From: Microbacterium sp. PM5
GTDB taxonomy: Bacteria; Actinomycetota; Actinomycetes; Actinomycetales; Microbacteriaceae
NCBI RefSeq assembly: GCF_003293595.1
Contig: NZ_CP022162.1
Span: forward strand, 2,339,799 to 2,403,798
DNA length: 64,000 bases
Direction: 5' to 3'
Positions 16,401 to 25,200 of this stretch are shown here, one piece after another; position 1 is the first letter of the stretch, and every line of letters begins with the position of its first letter. A model generated the notes under the pieces. That model saw nothing but the letters and a program-made list of their open reading frames with translations. It made no database searches and had not been told where the DNA came from. Made by a program: the position numbers and the translations under genes.

Positions 16401-18788
16401 GACGAGGTCGCGGTCTATCCCATGCCGCTCGCGGCGAGCGACGTCGTGCAGCACTACGCGCTCGGCGCGACGGGGACGCCGGCGAACGTTCCGCCGACCG
16501 CGTCGTTCACCTCGGCGGTCACCAAGCTCGCCGTGGCGGTCGACGGTACGGGCTCGAGCGACAGCGACGGGACGGTCGCCGGGTACAGCTGGTCGTGGGG
16601 CGACGGGTCGCCGGACGGCACCGGTGCAACGGCAACGCACACCTACGCGGCGGCCGGCACGTACACCGTGACGCTCACGGTGACCGACGACAAGGGGGCG
16701 ACGGGTGTGTCCTCAACGCCCGTCACCGCGGTCGCCAACCAGGCGCCCGCCGCGTCCTTCACCTCGACGGCGGCGGACCTGACCATTTCCGTGGACGGCG
16801 GTGGATCGACCGACAGTGACGGTCAGGTCACCTCCTACGCGTGGGCTTGGGGCGACGGGACCCCCGCGGGCGCCGAAGCGACGGCATCCCACACCTACGC
16901 CGCTGCCGGCTCGTACACGGTCACGCTCACCGTGACGGACAACGACGGCGCCACGGCGACGCAGGCGATCCCCGTGACCGTCACGGCGCCGGTGGTGGGG
17001 TCGACGTACGCCAACGACTCGTTCAACCGTACGGTGGCATCCGGACTCGGCACGGCCGACAACGGCGGTGCATGGACACTGTCGAACACGGCGTCCAACT
17101 ACCGGGTCGATGGGACGAAGGCCGTCTTCATCCAGCCCTCCGCCACGGCGCAGCGCTACGCGTACCTGACGGGTGTGTCTTCGACCGACACTGCGGTGAA
17201 CGTCGACATCAGCTTCGCTCAGCGGCCGGTGGGCGCCAGCGCGTATGCGACGGTGCACGCACGGCGCGTCGGCGCCGTCGACTACCGTGCGCGCGTGATC
17301 GTCGCCCCGTCGGGCGGGGTGACCGTGCAGCTCTTGCAGACGACGACCACGCTCACCAATGTGGGCACGGCGCTGAACGTCGCTGCGGGCGATGCGCTGC
17401 ACGCCCGTGTCGAGGCGGTCGGCACGGCACCGACGGCGCTGCGCGTCAAGGTCTGGAAGGTGGGCACCGCCGAACCGGCGGCATGGACCGCGACGGCGAG
17501 CGACGCCACCACCGCACTGCAGGCGGCCGGCTCGGTCGGGCTGGGCGTCTACCTCGGCGGGGGAGCGACGAACGTTCCGTTCGAGACCGGGTTCGACAAC
17601 TTCTGGACGGGATCGTCCGCGGGGACAGCCCCCGTGAACCAGCCGCCCGTCGCCGCGGTGACGGCGACCCCCTCGGGACTGTCGGTCGCCGTCGACGGGT
17701 CCGCGTCCTCCGATGCGGACGGGACCGTGTCGGCATATGCCTGGGACTTCGGCGACGGGGGATCGGGCACGGGAGCGACCGCCTCGCACACCTACGCCAC
17801 CGCGGGCACCTATACGGTGAAACTGACCGTCACGGACGACAAGGGTGCGACGGGGAGCGCGTCGACCTCGGTGACGGTCACCGCGCCGGCCGGACCGCCG
17901 AACCAGGCCCCGACCGCGGCCTTCACGGCGACGCCTTCGGGACTGTCGATCGCCGTCGACGGGTCCGCGTCGACGGATGCCGACGGCACCGTATCCGCTT
18001 ACGCGTGGGACTTCGGCGACGGGACGAGCGGCACAGGGGTCACGGCCACGCACGCCTACGTGGCATCGGGAACGTACACGGTGAAGCTCACCGTGACCGA
18101 CGACAAGGGGGCGACAGGCACGACGACGAGCGCCGTCACCGTTGCCGCCCCCGCGGCTGCGCCGTTCGCGGCCGACGACTTCGGTCGAGCCTCCGGCACT
18201 GCGCTGGGCGCGGCGGTCGTGGGCGGCACCTGGACCCAGACCTCGGGCACCGCCAACGTCGCGATCGACGCAGGAAGGGCGAAGCTCACCTCGCAGGCCG
18301 CGGGACAGACGCGCTCGGCGACGCTGAACGCGACGACCTCGGCGAGCACCGATCTCACCTTCGGGTTCGCACTGCCGGCGCTGCCGACCGGAGCGCGCAT
18401 GTACGTTTCCGCCCTCGGCCGCGTCGTGGGGTCGGACGACTACCGCGCGCGGTGGGTCATCGCGCCGGGTGGTGGCGTGCAGGCGCAGCTCGCGCGCGGC
18501 GGCACGGTGCTGGCCTCGCTCGATCTTCCCGGATTCACCCTCGCGGCCAACACCGTGTACACCGTGCGCGTGCAGGTGGACGGTACGGGGACGACGGCTC
18601 TGCGCAGCAAGATCTGGCCCGCGGGCACCGCGGAGCCCTCGGCATGGCAGCTGAGCACCACCGACACCACGGCGGCGCTGCAGTCGGCGGGCTTCACCGG
18701 CTTCACCACCTACGCGGGCACGGGCTTCACGGGCCTGCCGTTCGTCGTGCTCGTGGATGACTTCCAGGCGAAGGTCGTGGTGCCGTGA
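13434..18788 (+). CDS. Giant secreted multidomain protein (propeller, 2 LamG, 4 PKD, 2 DDF domains)
   Basis: 1784 residues. A signal peptide ends near ARA-D (residue about 39). Residues 45-470 repeat a 'VYAAGKFTS / LYIVGDFTTVNGQ' pattern typical of delta-60-like beta-propellers. An FN3-like segment (about 475-560) leads to two LamG/concanavalin-type domains (about 565-790 and 800-1010, each with EAWIKT/EAWFKT, KI(V/I)GFG and YVDG). Then come two PKD domains (1019-1180), a roughly 200-residue domain starting YANDSFNR (1190-1392), two more PKD domains (1400-1568) and a second copy starting FAADDFGR to the C-terminus. There is no LPXTG or C-terminal TM helix, so it is released or held non-covalently. 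It likely binds glycans in the exopolysaccharide matrix. Its stop overlaps the GTG of the CDP-alcohol transferase gene. Confidence 0.85.
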   Translation: MVRIRTGVSGQQTRIIATVLAAAAAVIVSSLVVVAPARADVSPPEGTPSTVTADALPTVQINGIVWDQAVVGNVVYAAGKFTSARPAGAAAGTNETPRSNLLAYDITTGNLITSFAPSINAQVRQVEASPDGTRLYIVGDFTTVNGQTRNRVAAFDLPSGTLSTFNPNSNGVTSGVAATNDTVYLTGTFGRMSGNDRAGAAAVTRAGALLPWAPVLEGRQGRVVVVSPDGTKVVLGGNFQTLNGSSNPGYGLAMVSAADASLLPFQTNNVIRNAGLDASIMSLKSDGAGSFYGTGYVFGDGGNLEGSFRSSWATGDLIWVNDCHGDEYDVQPMGDAVYAAGHPHYCGSLEDGFPQSDPWTFYRGIAVTNEPARITPSGLNNGYFDFGGNPAPRLLHWFPSFNAGSVSGASQGPWTVNGNSQYLVYGGEFTRVNNTGQQGLVRFAVPSKSTNAQGPLLWNTAWPATAIALSGGSVRVSWPLNYDRDSEFLTYEVLRNNVVVKTFENVRSKSPDWGLPAMAYIDNSVSNGTTYTYRVRATDAQGHSILGGTATVTATGTSTASAYRDAVLADTPLDYWPLDDDSSTLSYDWAGASDLTVNSGVTRGSAGAMLNDTRPSSTFDGSSAGFASTTQQIAGPDTFGIEAWIKTTTTAGGKIVGFGNSSTGTSGSYDRHVYMEPDGRITFGVYPGSVQTITSSASYNDGQWHQISAGLSSGGMVLYVDGVRVAMRTDVTSAQPYSGYWRVGGDSPWSGAAFFAGAIDDVAIYGAPLTRQQVAAHYVASGRTLAAATAPADAYGAAVYALEPSLYWRLGESSGNIAADASGFGQPGTYVGAVAQGAAGALSGVSDTAATFSGGQVISKNTFSNPRSYSLEAWFKTSTTTGGKIIGFGNSPDGNSNNYDRHVYMTPDGSLIYGVWVGFSETLQTAPGYNDGAWHHVVATQGAEGMKLYVDGALKGSNGQANAQDYTGYWHVGGDVTWGPGDWEFDGQIDEVAVYPMPLAASDVVQHYALGATGTPANVPPTASFTSAVTKLAVAVDGTGSSDSDGTVAGYSWSWGDGSPDGTGATATHTYAAAGTYTVTLTVTDDKGATGVSSTPVTAVANQAPAASFTSTAADLTISVDGGGSTDSDGQVTSYAWAWGDGTPAGAEATASHTYAAAGSYTVTLTVTDNDGATATQAIPVTVTAPVVGSTYANDSFNRTVASGLGTADNGGAWTLSNTASNYRVDGTKAVFIQPSATAQRYAYLTGVSSTDTAVNVDISFAQRPVGASAYATVHARRVGAVDYRARVIVAPSGGVTVQLLQTTTTLTNVGTALNVAAGDALHARVEAVGTAPTALRVKVWKVGTAEPAAWTATASDATTALQAAGSVGLGVYLGGGATNVPFETGFDNFWTGSSAGTAPVNQPPVAAVTATPSGLSVAVDGSASSDADGTVSAYAWDFGDGGSGTGATASHTYATAGTYTVKLTVTDDKGATGSASTSVTVTAPAGPPNQAPTAAFTATPSGLSIAVDGSASTDADGTVSAYAWDFGDGTSGTGVTATHAYVASGTYTVKLTVTDDKGATGTTTSAVTVAAPAAAPFAADDFGRASGTALGAAVVGGTWTQTSGTANVAIDAGRAKLTSQAAGQTRSATLNATTSASTDLTFGFALPALPTGARMYVSALGRVVGSDDYRARWVIAPGGGVQAQLARGGTVLASLDLPGFTLAANTVYTVRVQVDGTGTTALRSKIWPAGTAEPSAWQLSTTDTTAALQSAGFTGFTTYAGTGFTGLPFVVLVDDFQAKVVVP
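17632..18150 (+). repeat. Tandem PKD-encoding DNA repeat
   Basis: Two consecutive units of roughly 255 nt encode PKD domains 3 and 4 of the giant exoprotein. Long near-identical stretches (for example the TCGCCGTCGACGGGTCCGCG word in both units) indicate recent duplication or gene conversion. Domain number may therefore vary between strains. Confidence 0.7.
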
Positions 18789-19498
18789 CCGTCGCAGCGG
18801 CCTACGCGCAGCTCGGCGCCGCGCAGAAGGGCCGGGGACGCGGAGCTCCGGCCTACTCGCTCTACGTCAACCGTCCGGTCGGCCGGGTCATCGCGGCCGG
18901 CGCGTACGCGGTCGGGCTGACACCCAATCAGGTGACCGCTGTCAGTGCCGGGCTGACATTCACGGGGATCGTCCTTCTCGCGACGGTACCTCCGTCGTTG
19001 CTCCTCGGCGTCGTCGTCTGGCTGCTGCTCGCCGCCGGCTACGCCTGGGACAGCGCAGACGGGCAGGTCGCCCGGCTGCGCGGCGGAGGGTCTCTGGCCG
19101 GCGAGTGGCTCGATCACGTGGTCGATGCGGCCAAGCTGGTCAGTCTGCACGTGGCGGTCGCCGTCGGGGCGTTCCGCTTCTTCGATGCGCCGGTGGCGTG
19201 GATCCTGGTACCGCTGGGCTTCGCGATCGTTGCGACGGTCGCGTTCTTCGGGATGATCCTGAACGATCTGCTGCGCGCTCGCGCCGGCGTGGCCCAGGCG
19301 GCGGAGGCGGGAGGATCGTCGCCGCTGCGATCGATCCTCGGGCTCCCTGTCGATTACGGGGTCTGGTGTCTCTCGTTCGTGCTGTGGGGAGCACCGCCGG
19401 TGTTCGTCGTGGTGTACTCCATGCTCGCGTTGACGGCTCTCGCGCACCTCGTTGCGGCGCTGCCGGTGTGGTTTCGCCGCATGAAGCACCTCGGATGA
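18785..19498 (+). CDS. CDP-alcohol phosphatidyltransferase family membrane enzyme
   Basis: 237-residue membrane protein with about six hydrophobic helices and the complete CDP-alcohol phosphotransferase signature DxxDGxxARx8GxxxDxxxD, seen as DSADGQVARLRGGGSLAGEWLDHVVD across about residues 90-115 (all acidic residues present). It transfers a phospho-alcohol from a CDP-alcohol onto an acceptor at the membrane. The GTG start overlaps the stop of the giant exoprotein gene (GTGA), so the two are translationally coupled, which is unusual for a phospholipid enzyme. Together with the TagD-like cytidylyltransferase at 8.1 kb, it may add phosphoglycerol or another phospho-polyol to a surface polymer rather than make housekeeping lipids. 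The substrate is inferred. Confidence 0.83.
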   Translation: MTVAAAYAQLGAAQKGRGRGAPAYSLYVNRPVGRVIAAGAYAVGLTPNQVTAVSAGLTFTGIVLLATVPPSLLLGVVVWLLLAAGYAWDSADGQVARLRGGGSLAGEWLDHVVDAAKLVSLHVAVAVGAFRFFDAPVAWILVPLGFAIVATVAFFGMILNDLLRARAGVAQAAEAGGSSPLRSILGLPVDYGVWCLSFVLWGAPPVFVVVYSMLALTALAHLVAALPVWFRRMKHLG

Positions 19499-19632
19499 GC
19501 GCGCGGTGCGCCGCGCTCGCGGTGAGAAGAGTCTCATAGTCGGCAAGGGCGCTCTCCGCACTTGCTACGCTCGACACACCCCGCGTGCGATCGTTGCCGC
19601 GTGGTGGACTCTTGGGGAGAAAGAGACTCCTC
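19499..19632 (+). promoter_or_regulatory. Upstream region of the beta-helix exoprotein gene
   Basis: 134 nt. CTTGGGGAGAAAGAGA lies 8-25 nt before the ATG at 19633 and supplies the ribosome-binding site; it again carries the TTGGGG word. GCTACGCT near 19563-19570 could be a -10 region. No terminator is clear after the CDP-alcohol transferase gene. Confidence 0.35.
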
Positions 19633-22242
19633 ATGCGTTCCACGGCGTCTGCCGTCCTTCTCGTCAGCGCGCTCCTCGCCGGCGGCGTTCCCACCGCCGC
19701 CCTCGCCGTCGATCGTGACATCGCCTCCTCGCCGACGGTTGTGACCGCTGCGGCGCCCGCCGTGGTCTTCGCGGACGACATGCAGCGCAGCGTCGCGACG
19801 GGACTCGGCGGGGCCTCGGGCGCGGCCACGTACCGAATGTCCGACCCGCGCGCCTTCTCCGTCTCGGGCGGAGCGGCGCGTGCGGTCATCCGCGTTCCCG
19901 GAACGTCGGTGGCCGCATCGCCGTCCGGGCTCACAGCGCTGGACACGACCCAATCGGTCGCCTTCACGGTGCCGAGCCTTCCCGCGTTCGGACGCGGGGT
20001 GTATCTGAATCTGCAGGCGCGCAAGACCGCCTCCGGGTTCTACCACGTGCAGGTAATCGTCGATCCGAAGGGCTCCGCGGTCCTCGAGGCGCTCCGAGTC
20101 ACCGGATCGCGCCAAGTCGTGCTCGCTCGCACCACCCTCTCGACCCGGCTCCGCGCCCACACCTCCATCGTCCTCGAAGCGAGTGTGAGGGGCACCACTT
20201 CCGTGGCGGTCGACGCCGTCGTGACGGTCGGTGGTGTCACCACCCGGCTCGCCGCCACGGACGCGAGCTCGGCCCGTGTCGCCGCCGCCGGCGCGGTCAG
20301 CGTGGGCGGCTACCTCTCGAGCAGCTCGTCTGCTCAGCAGTTCGCCTTCGACGACTACCGTGTCGCCGTCGCGCCGACGGGGGCCGGTCCCGGCAGCAAC
20401 AGCCCTCAGCCCACGCCGTCGCAGCCGTCGACGCCGCGCCCCTCTCCGACGCCGTCCCCGACACTCGCGCCGTCCCCGACACCCGCGCCGACGCCGTCCC
20501 CCGCGCCGACTCCGTCTCCGTCCGTGCAGCCCGACCCGTCGTCGAGCTCCACGCTCACCTGGGACGAGTCCGGCACACGGCGCCACCGTGGTGCCCCGTC
20601 GCCGGGCGTGTCCAGCGCGCCGATTCCGGTCGGCGCCGTCATCGTCGACGGTTCCGCACGCGCCGGGGGCACCGGGTCGGCCTCCGCACCCTTCTCCACC
20701 ATCCAGAGCGCTGTCGACCGCGCCAGCACCGGTGCCGTCATCGTCGTCCGCAGCGGCACCTACAACGAGAACGTCACCGTACCGGCCGGTAAGCGCGTGA
20801 CGATCCAATCCGCGCCCGGTGCGCAGGTCTGGCTCGACGGCGCTCGCCCCGTCACCGGGTGGCGCAGCGCCGGAACGACGTGGGTCGTCGACGGATGGAC
20901 GGCGCAGTTCGATTCCAGCCCCACGTTCACCCGTGGTGCCCCCGACGGCACGACCAGCGGATGGCAGTGGATCAGCGCGGGACACCCGATGGCGGCCCAT
21001 CCCGACCAGATCTGGATCGACGGCGCGGCGCTGGCACAGGTCGGCAGTCGCGATCAGGTGCGTCCCGGCACCTTCTTCGTGGACACCGCCGCCGATCGCC
21101 TGTACATCGGTTCCTCACCGGAGGGCCATCAGGTGCGCGCGTCATCGGAGACCAAGGCGCTCTCGATCCGAGGCGCCGGCACGGTCATCCGTGACATCGG
21201 CATCCGGGGATATGCGACATCGGTCTGGATGATGGGCACCGTGACGATCGAGGCGCCGGATGTCACCCTTCAGGGGGTGACCGTCGCCGACAACGCGACG
21301 ACGGGAGTGTTCGTGGGGGCCGCGCGCGCGACTCTGCGCGACGTGACCCTCGCTCGCAACGGTCTGCTGGGCATCGGGGCGAACCTGGCGGACGATCTGC
21401 GTCTCGAGAACGTCCTGGCCCTCGAGAACAACGCGGAGCACTTCAACCAGGCTCCGGTGTCGGGGGGCGTGAAGATCGCCAAGTCGCGCGGTGTTCGCGT
21501 CGTCGATTCCGCCTTCCTCCGCAACGACGGCCCGGGGATCTGGACGGACCAGTCCGTCTTCGATCTCACGATCGCCAGGAGCGACCTGATCGGCAATCTC
21601 GGGCACGGCGCCTTCATCGAGCTGACTCAGAAGGTCGACATCGTCGACGATCTCATCGTCGGGAACGGCGGCAATGCGCTGAAGATCAACAACACCGGCG
21701 ACGTGCAGATCTGGAACAACACGATCGTCGGCGGAAACCGGACGATCAACATTGTCCAAGACTCTCGCAGCCAGGCGGACGCGTCCGTCCCTGGCCACGA
21801 TCCACGGCGTCCGTTCCCCGACCCCGACATGCCGTGGACGATCCGAGACATCGCCCTCGGCAACAATGTGGTGGGAGGCAGCAGCGGCGCGTGCACCCTG
21901 TGTGTCGAGGACTACTCGCACCGCTTCGCCGCGAGTGAGCTGAACATCCGATCGGACGGCAACATCTTCCAGCGCACGGGAGCATCGCAGCCCGCGTGGC
22001 TCGTCGTATGGTCCCGGGGCGCCGCGAACGTGAATCCCTTCGTCTTCACGACGCTCGACAGCTACCGTGCGATCACGGGCCAGGACCTGCACTCGATCTC
22101 CATCGACGGTCGCCCGGTGACCACCCCCACCGGTTCGCTGCTGGGCGATGTGTCGCACCCAGGTGTCGCGCAACCCCGCCCTCCGCGCGCAGCGGCGTGG
22201 TGGACGGGATCGGTCGACGGGGTCGGGGCGCGGATGCCGTGA
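19633..22242 (+). CDS. Secreted right-handed beta-helix protein with N-terminal DDF domain
   Basis: 869 residues. The Sec signal peptide ends at ALA-VD (residue about 25). Residues about 45-250 form the same domain found at the ends of the two giant exoproteins (VVFADDMQRSVATGLGG... YHVQVIVDPKG... FAFDDYRVAV). A Pro/Ser/Thr linker rich in PSPTPAPTP (about 252-300) follows. Then comes a DUF1565/pectate-lyase-like beta-helix from about residue 336 (IVDGSARAGGTGSASAPFSTIQSAVDRA) with repeated 'R.SRGVRVVDSAFLRND' rungs to about 800. Such helices are often polysaccharide lyases, hydrolases or binding modules. No catalytic set could be identified, so binding or modification of the locus polysaccharide is a guess. 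The ATG at 19633 was chosen for the signal peptide. Confidence 0.82.
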   Translation: MRSTASAVLLVSALLAGGVPTAALAVDRDIASSPTVVTAAAPAVVFADDMQRSVATGLGGASGAATYRMSDPRAFSVSGGAARAVIRVPGTSVAASPSGLTALDTTQSVAFTVPSLPAFGRGVYLNLQARKTASGFYHVQVIVDPKGSAVLEALRVTGSRQVVLARTTLSTRLRAHTSIVLEASVRGTTSVAVDAVVTVGGVTTRLAATDASSARVAAAGAVSVGGYLSSSSSAQQFAFDDYRVAVAPTGAGPGSNSPQPTPSQPSTPRPSPTPSPTLAPSPTPAPTPSPAPTPSPSVQPDPSSSSTLTWDESGTRRHRGAPSPGVSSAPIPVGAVIVDGSARAGGTGSASAPFSTIQSAVDRASTGAVIVVRSGTYNENVTVPAGKRVTIQSAPGAQVWLDGARPVTGWRSAGTTWVVDGWTAQFDSSPTFTRGAPDGTTSGWQWISAGHPMAAHPDQIWIDGAALAQVGSRDQVRPGTFFVDTAADRLYIGSSPEGHQVRASSETKALSIRGAGTVIRDIGIRGYATSVWMMGTVTIEAPDVTLQGVTVADNATTGVFVGAARATLRDVTLARNGLLGIGANLADDLRLENVLALENNAEHFNQAPVSGGVKIAKSRGVRVVDSAFLRNDGPGIWTDQSVFDLTIARSDLIGNLGHGAFIELTQKVDIVDDLIVGNGGNALKINNTGDVQIWNNTIVGGNRTINIVQDSRSQADASVPGHDPRRPFPDPDMPWTIRDIALGNNVVGGSSGACTLCVEDYSHRFAASELNIRSDGNIFQRTGASQPAWLVVWSRGAANVNPFVFTTLDSYRAITGQDLHSISIDGRPVTTPTGSLLGDVSHPGVAQPRPPRAAAWWTGSVDGVGARMP

Positions 22243-22261
22243 TCGGCGCCCGACCCCGTCG
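22215..22261. terminator. Bidirectional hairpin between convergent genes
   Basis: An inverted repeat with arms at 22215-22231 and 22246-22261 (one bulged G) pairs GACGGGGTCGGG with CCCGACCCCGTC across a 14-nt loop. It spans the stop of the beta-helix gene and the gap before the convergent giant exoprotein gene, as expected of a shared terminator. No strong T-run follows on either side. Confidence 0.6.
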
Positions 22262-22264
22262 GAA

Positions 22265-25200
22265 CTACTTCGCGGGTCCGGCCCAGAAGCCGTCGTAGGA
22301 GTACTGCACGGGAACGGCGGTGGCGCTGGCGGACAGGTAGCTGTTGATGCCGACGACGCCGGGCACTTGGAGAGCCGGAGTGGCGTCGGACGATGTCAGG
22401 GTCCACGATGCGGGCTCCGCCGTCGCGGTGCGCCACACCTTGGCCTTGAGGCTCGTCGCGTTGGCCCCGCTCACCTGGAAGCGGATGCTGAGTGCATCGC
22501 CGGCGGTCACCGTCGTGTTCGGGATGGTCAGGCTCGTCAGCACGGTCTCGGTGCCCGCCACCGTGCGGGTGAGCCACACGGCCACGGCTCCCGTCGAGGC
22601 CACACGCACCTTCGCGCGATAGTCGTTCGCGGCATCGACCTGTCGACCGATCGCGGAGAAGTAGTACCCGCCCCCGGTCGACGGCTGGCTGAACGTCACG
22701 GTGAACCGCTCCTCGGCGTCGGTCGACGCGGTCGCCGCGGGCAGCGACGCCGTGTACGAGTTGCCCGCCGACAGCGTGACCTTCCCTGTTCCGCCGGAGA
22801 CGGAGAACTTGCCGACCGCCGTCGCCGTGTTCGGTGTGATCGCCCAGGCTCCGCCCACATCGGAAGCGCCCCAACCGCTGGCGACGGTGCGCTCGAAGTC
22901 GTCGCGCGCCCACACCCGCGGTGCCGTGACCGTCACGGGAGCGGTCTGTGCGGATGTCGCACCGTGATCGTCGGCCACGGTCAGCGAGATCGTGTAGGAC
23001 CCGGCCGCCGCGTAGTCATGCACGGCGGTGGCGCCTGTCGCGCTCGTCCCGTCTCCGAAATCCCAGGTATACGAGGCGATGCTGCCGTCCGGGTCCGTCG
23101 AGCCGGTGGCATCGACGGCAACACGAAGGTCGGTCACCCCGGTGACGAACGCGGCTACCGGCGGCTGATCGGCCACCACCGTGATCGCGTGGGACGCGGT
23201 GGTGGTGGCCCCCTTGTCGTCTGTCGTCACCAGGGAGACGGTGTAGGTGCCGGCCGATGTGTAGACGTGCGAGGCCGTCGCTCCCGCGCCGGTGGATCCG
23301 TCGCCGAAGTCCCACGCGAACGAAGCGATGGTGCCATCGGGGTCGGTGGAGGCGCTGGCGTCCACGCTCACGGAGAGGAAGTCCGTCGTCTCCGTGAAGG
23401 CCGCTGTCGGCGGTTGGTTCGGAACGGCGCTCGCCGTCACCACGCGCGTCACCGTGCCCGTCATCCCGTCGTTGTCGGTCACCGTGAGCCGCACCGTGTA
23501 GTCGCCCGGGGCGGCGTAGGTGTGCGCGGCGTTCGTCCCGGAGGCTGAGGTTCCGTCGCCGAAGTCCCACGCAAAGGCGGCGATGGAGCCGTCGCTGTCG
23601 TGCGATGCGCTGCCGTCCACGCTGAGGGCGAGATGGTCGATGGTGGGGGAGAAGGCCGCGGTGGGCGCTTGGTTCGGCGCCACGGTCACGGTCTTCGACA
23701 GTGCGCCGGTGAGAAGCGTCGCGTCCGTGGCGGTGAGCGTGATCGTGTACGTGCCGGCGGCGGCGTAGGTGTGCGTCGCCGTCGGTCCTGACGCGCTCGT
23801 GCCGTCGCCGAAGTTCCATGCGTAGGTGGCGAGGTTGCCGTCGGCATCCGTCGTCGCGGAGCCGTCGACGGTCGTCGTGAGATAGGTCGAAGCGACCGTG
23901 AACGAAGGCACCGGTGCGCGTTCGCTCGGTACGCGGCCCGCCGCGGCGAAGTGCGCGCGCACACGACTCTCGCTGAGGACGCTCGGATACACGGCGACCT
24001 CATCGAGGGTGCCGGCGATGTAGTTGCTCGACGTGTTGCCCCAGGTCTTGTCGCCACCGATGCGCCAGAAGCCGCGGTAGACCTGTGCGGTGGTCACCGG
24101 CGAACTCGCCACGAGCTGCGTGTCGATCCACAGTTTCATCCCGTCGGCTCCCTGCGAAGCGACGATGTGGTGCCACTGGCCGTCGTTGTAGGCGTTCGTG
24201 CTCGTGATGGTGTTCTGCGTGCCGTTGTACGTGCCGAAGTTCACGCGTCCATTGCTCTGCATCACGACGTGCCGGTCGTAGCTGCTGCTCAGCCCGGAGG
24301 ACGTGTTGCCGAACCCGATGAGCTTGCCACCCTTCGTGCTCGTGGTCTTGACCCACAGTTCGGCGCTGAACGCCTGCGGAGCGTCCCACGCTTCCTGAGC
24401 GACTCCGAGCGCTGTGCTCCCGTTGAAGGTGGTGGCGCTACTGCTGGGGGTGATCCCGCCGACGGCCCGTGTGACGGTACCGGACAGTGCTCCGACCGGA
24501 CCGCCGCCGGCGGCGTCGGTGAGTGCGGTGCCCGTGGCTTCGTCGAGACGCCAGTACAGATCGGGTCGATCGGCCGACACCGTTGTGCCGTACGCGTCCG
24601 ACCCGGCGGTGCCCCATGCGCCCGTGCGACCGCTCACGGTGTAATGCGACTGCACATCCGTCTGCGAGAGCGCCTTCGGGTAGACCGCGACGTCGTCGAT
24701 GCTGCCGGCGAGCCCGGCGTCGGTGGGACGATTCGTGAAGCCCGACGTCTGGTCGGCCCCGATGCGCCAGTAGCCCGTGTAGGACTTCGGCGTGGTCGCT
24801 GCCTGGGAGCGCCCGACGCGTATGCCGTCGACGAAGAGCTGCATCCCCGTGCCGTCGACCGTGCCGACGAGGTGGTGCCATTGACCGTCGTTCACACTGC
24901 CGCGGCTGTACACCGTGCGATAGGCCCCGTCGTTGATCGCGAAGTTCACGCGCCCCGTGGTGTCGAGATACAGCACGCGGTCGGTGCCGCCGGAGGACGA
25001 GGTTCCGGTGGCGGAGTCCCCGAAGCCGACGATGCGGCCTCCCCGTGTGCTCGTCGTGTTCACCCATGCCTCGACCGATACCGCCGTGTCGCTCGGCAGG
25101 GGATCCACCGTGGTCATCCGTGGCGTGCTCCCGCCGGCGGAGGTGATCGCGGCATCCGTGTCGCCCTGCAGAGCGCCGGGCGCTCCGAGCGCGAGTCCGG

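Noticed and set aside
13374-16640. Long antisense frame under the first giant exoprotein gene
   Set aside because: Arg/Asp-rich composition with no domain, no signal and no ribosome-binding site; typical high-GC shadow of a real gene.
16490-18150. CRISPR-like spaced repeats
   Set aside because: The periodicity is that of PKD domain coding units (about 250 nt), inside one reading frame, not short repeats with unique spacers.
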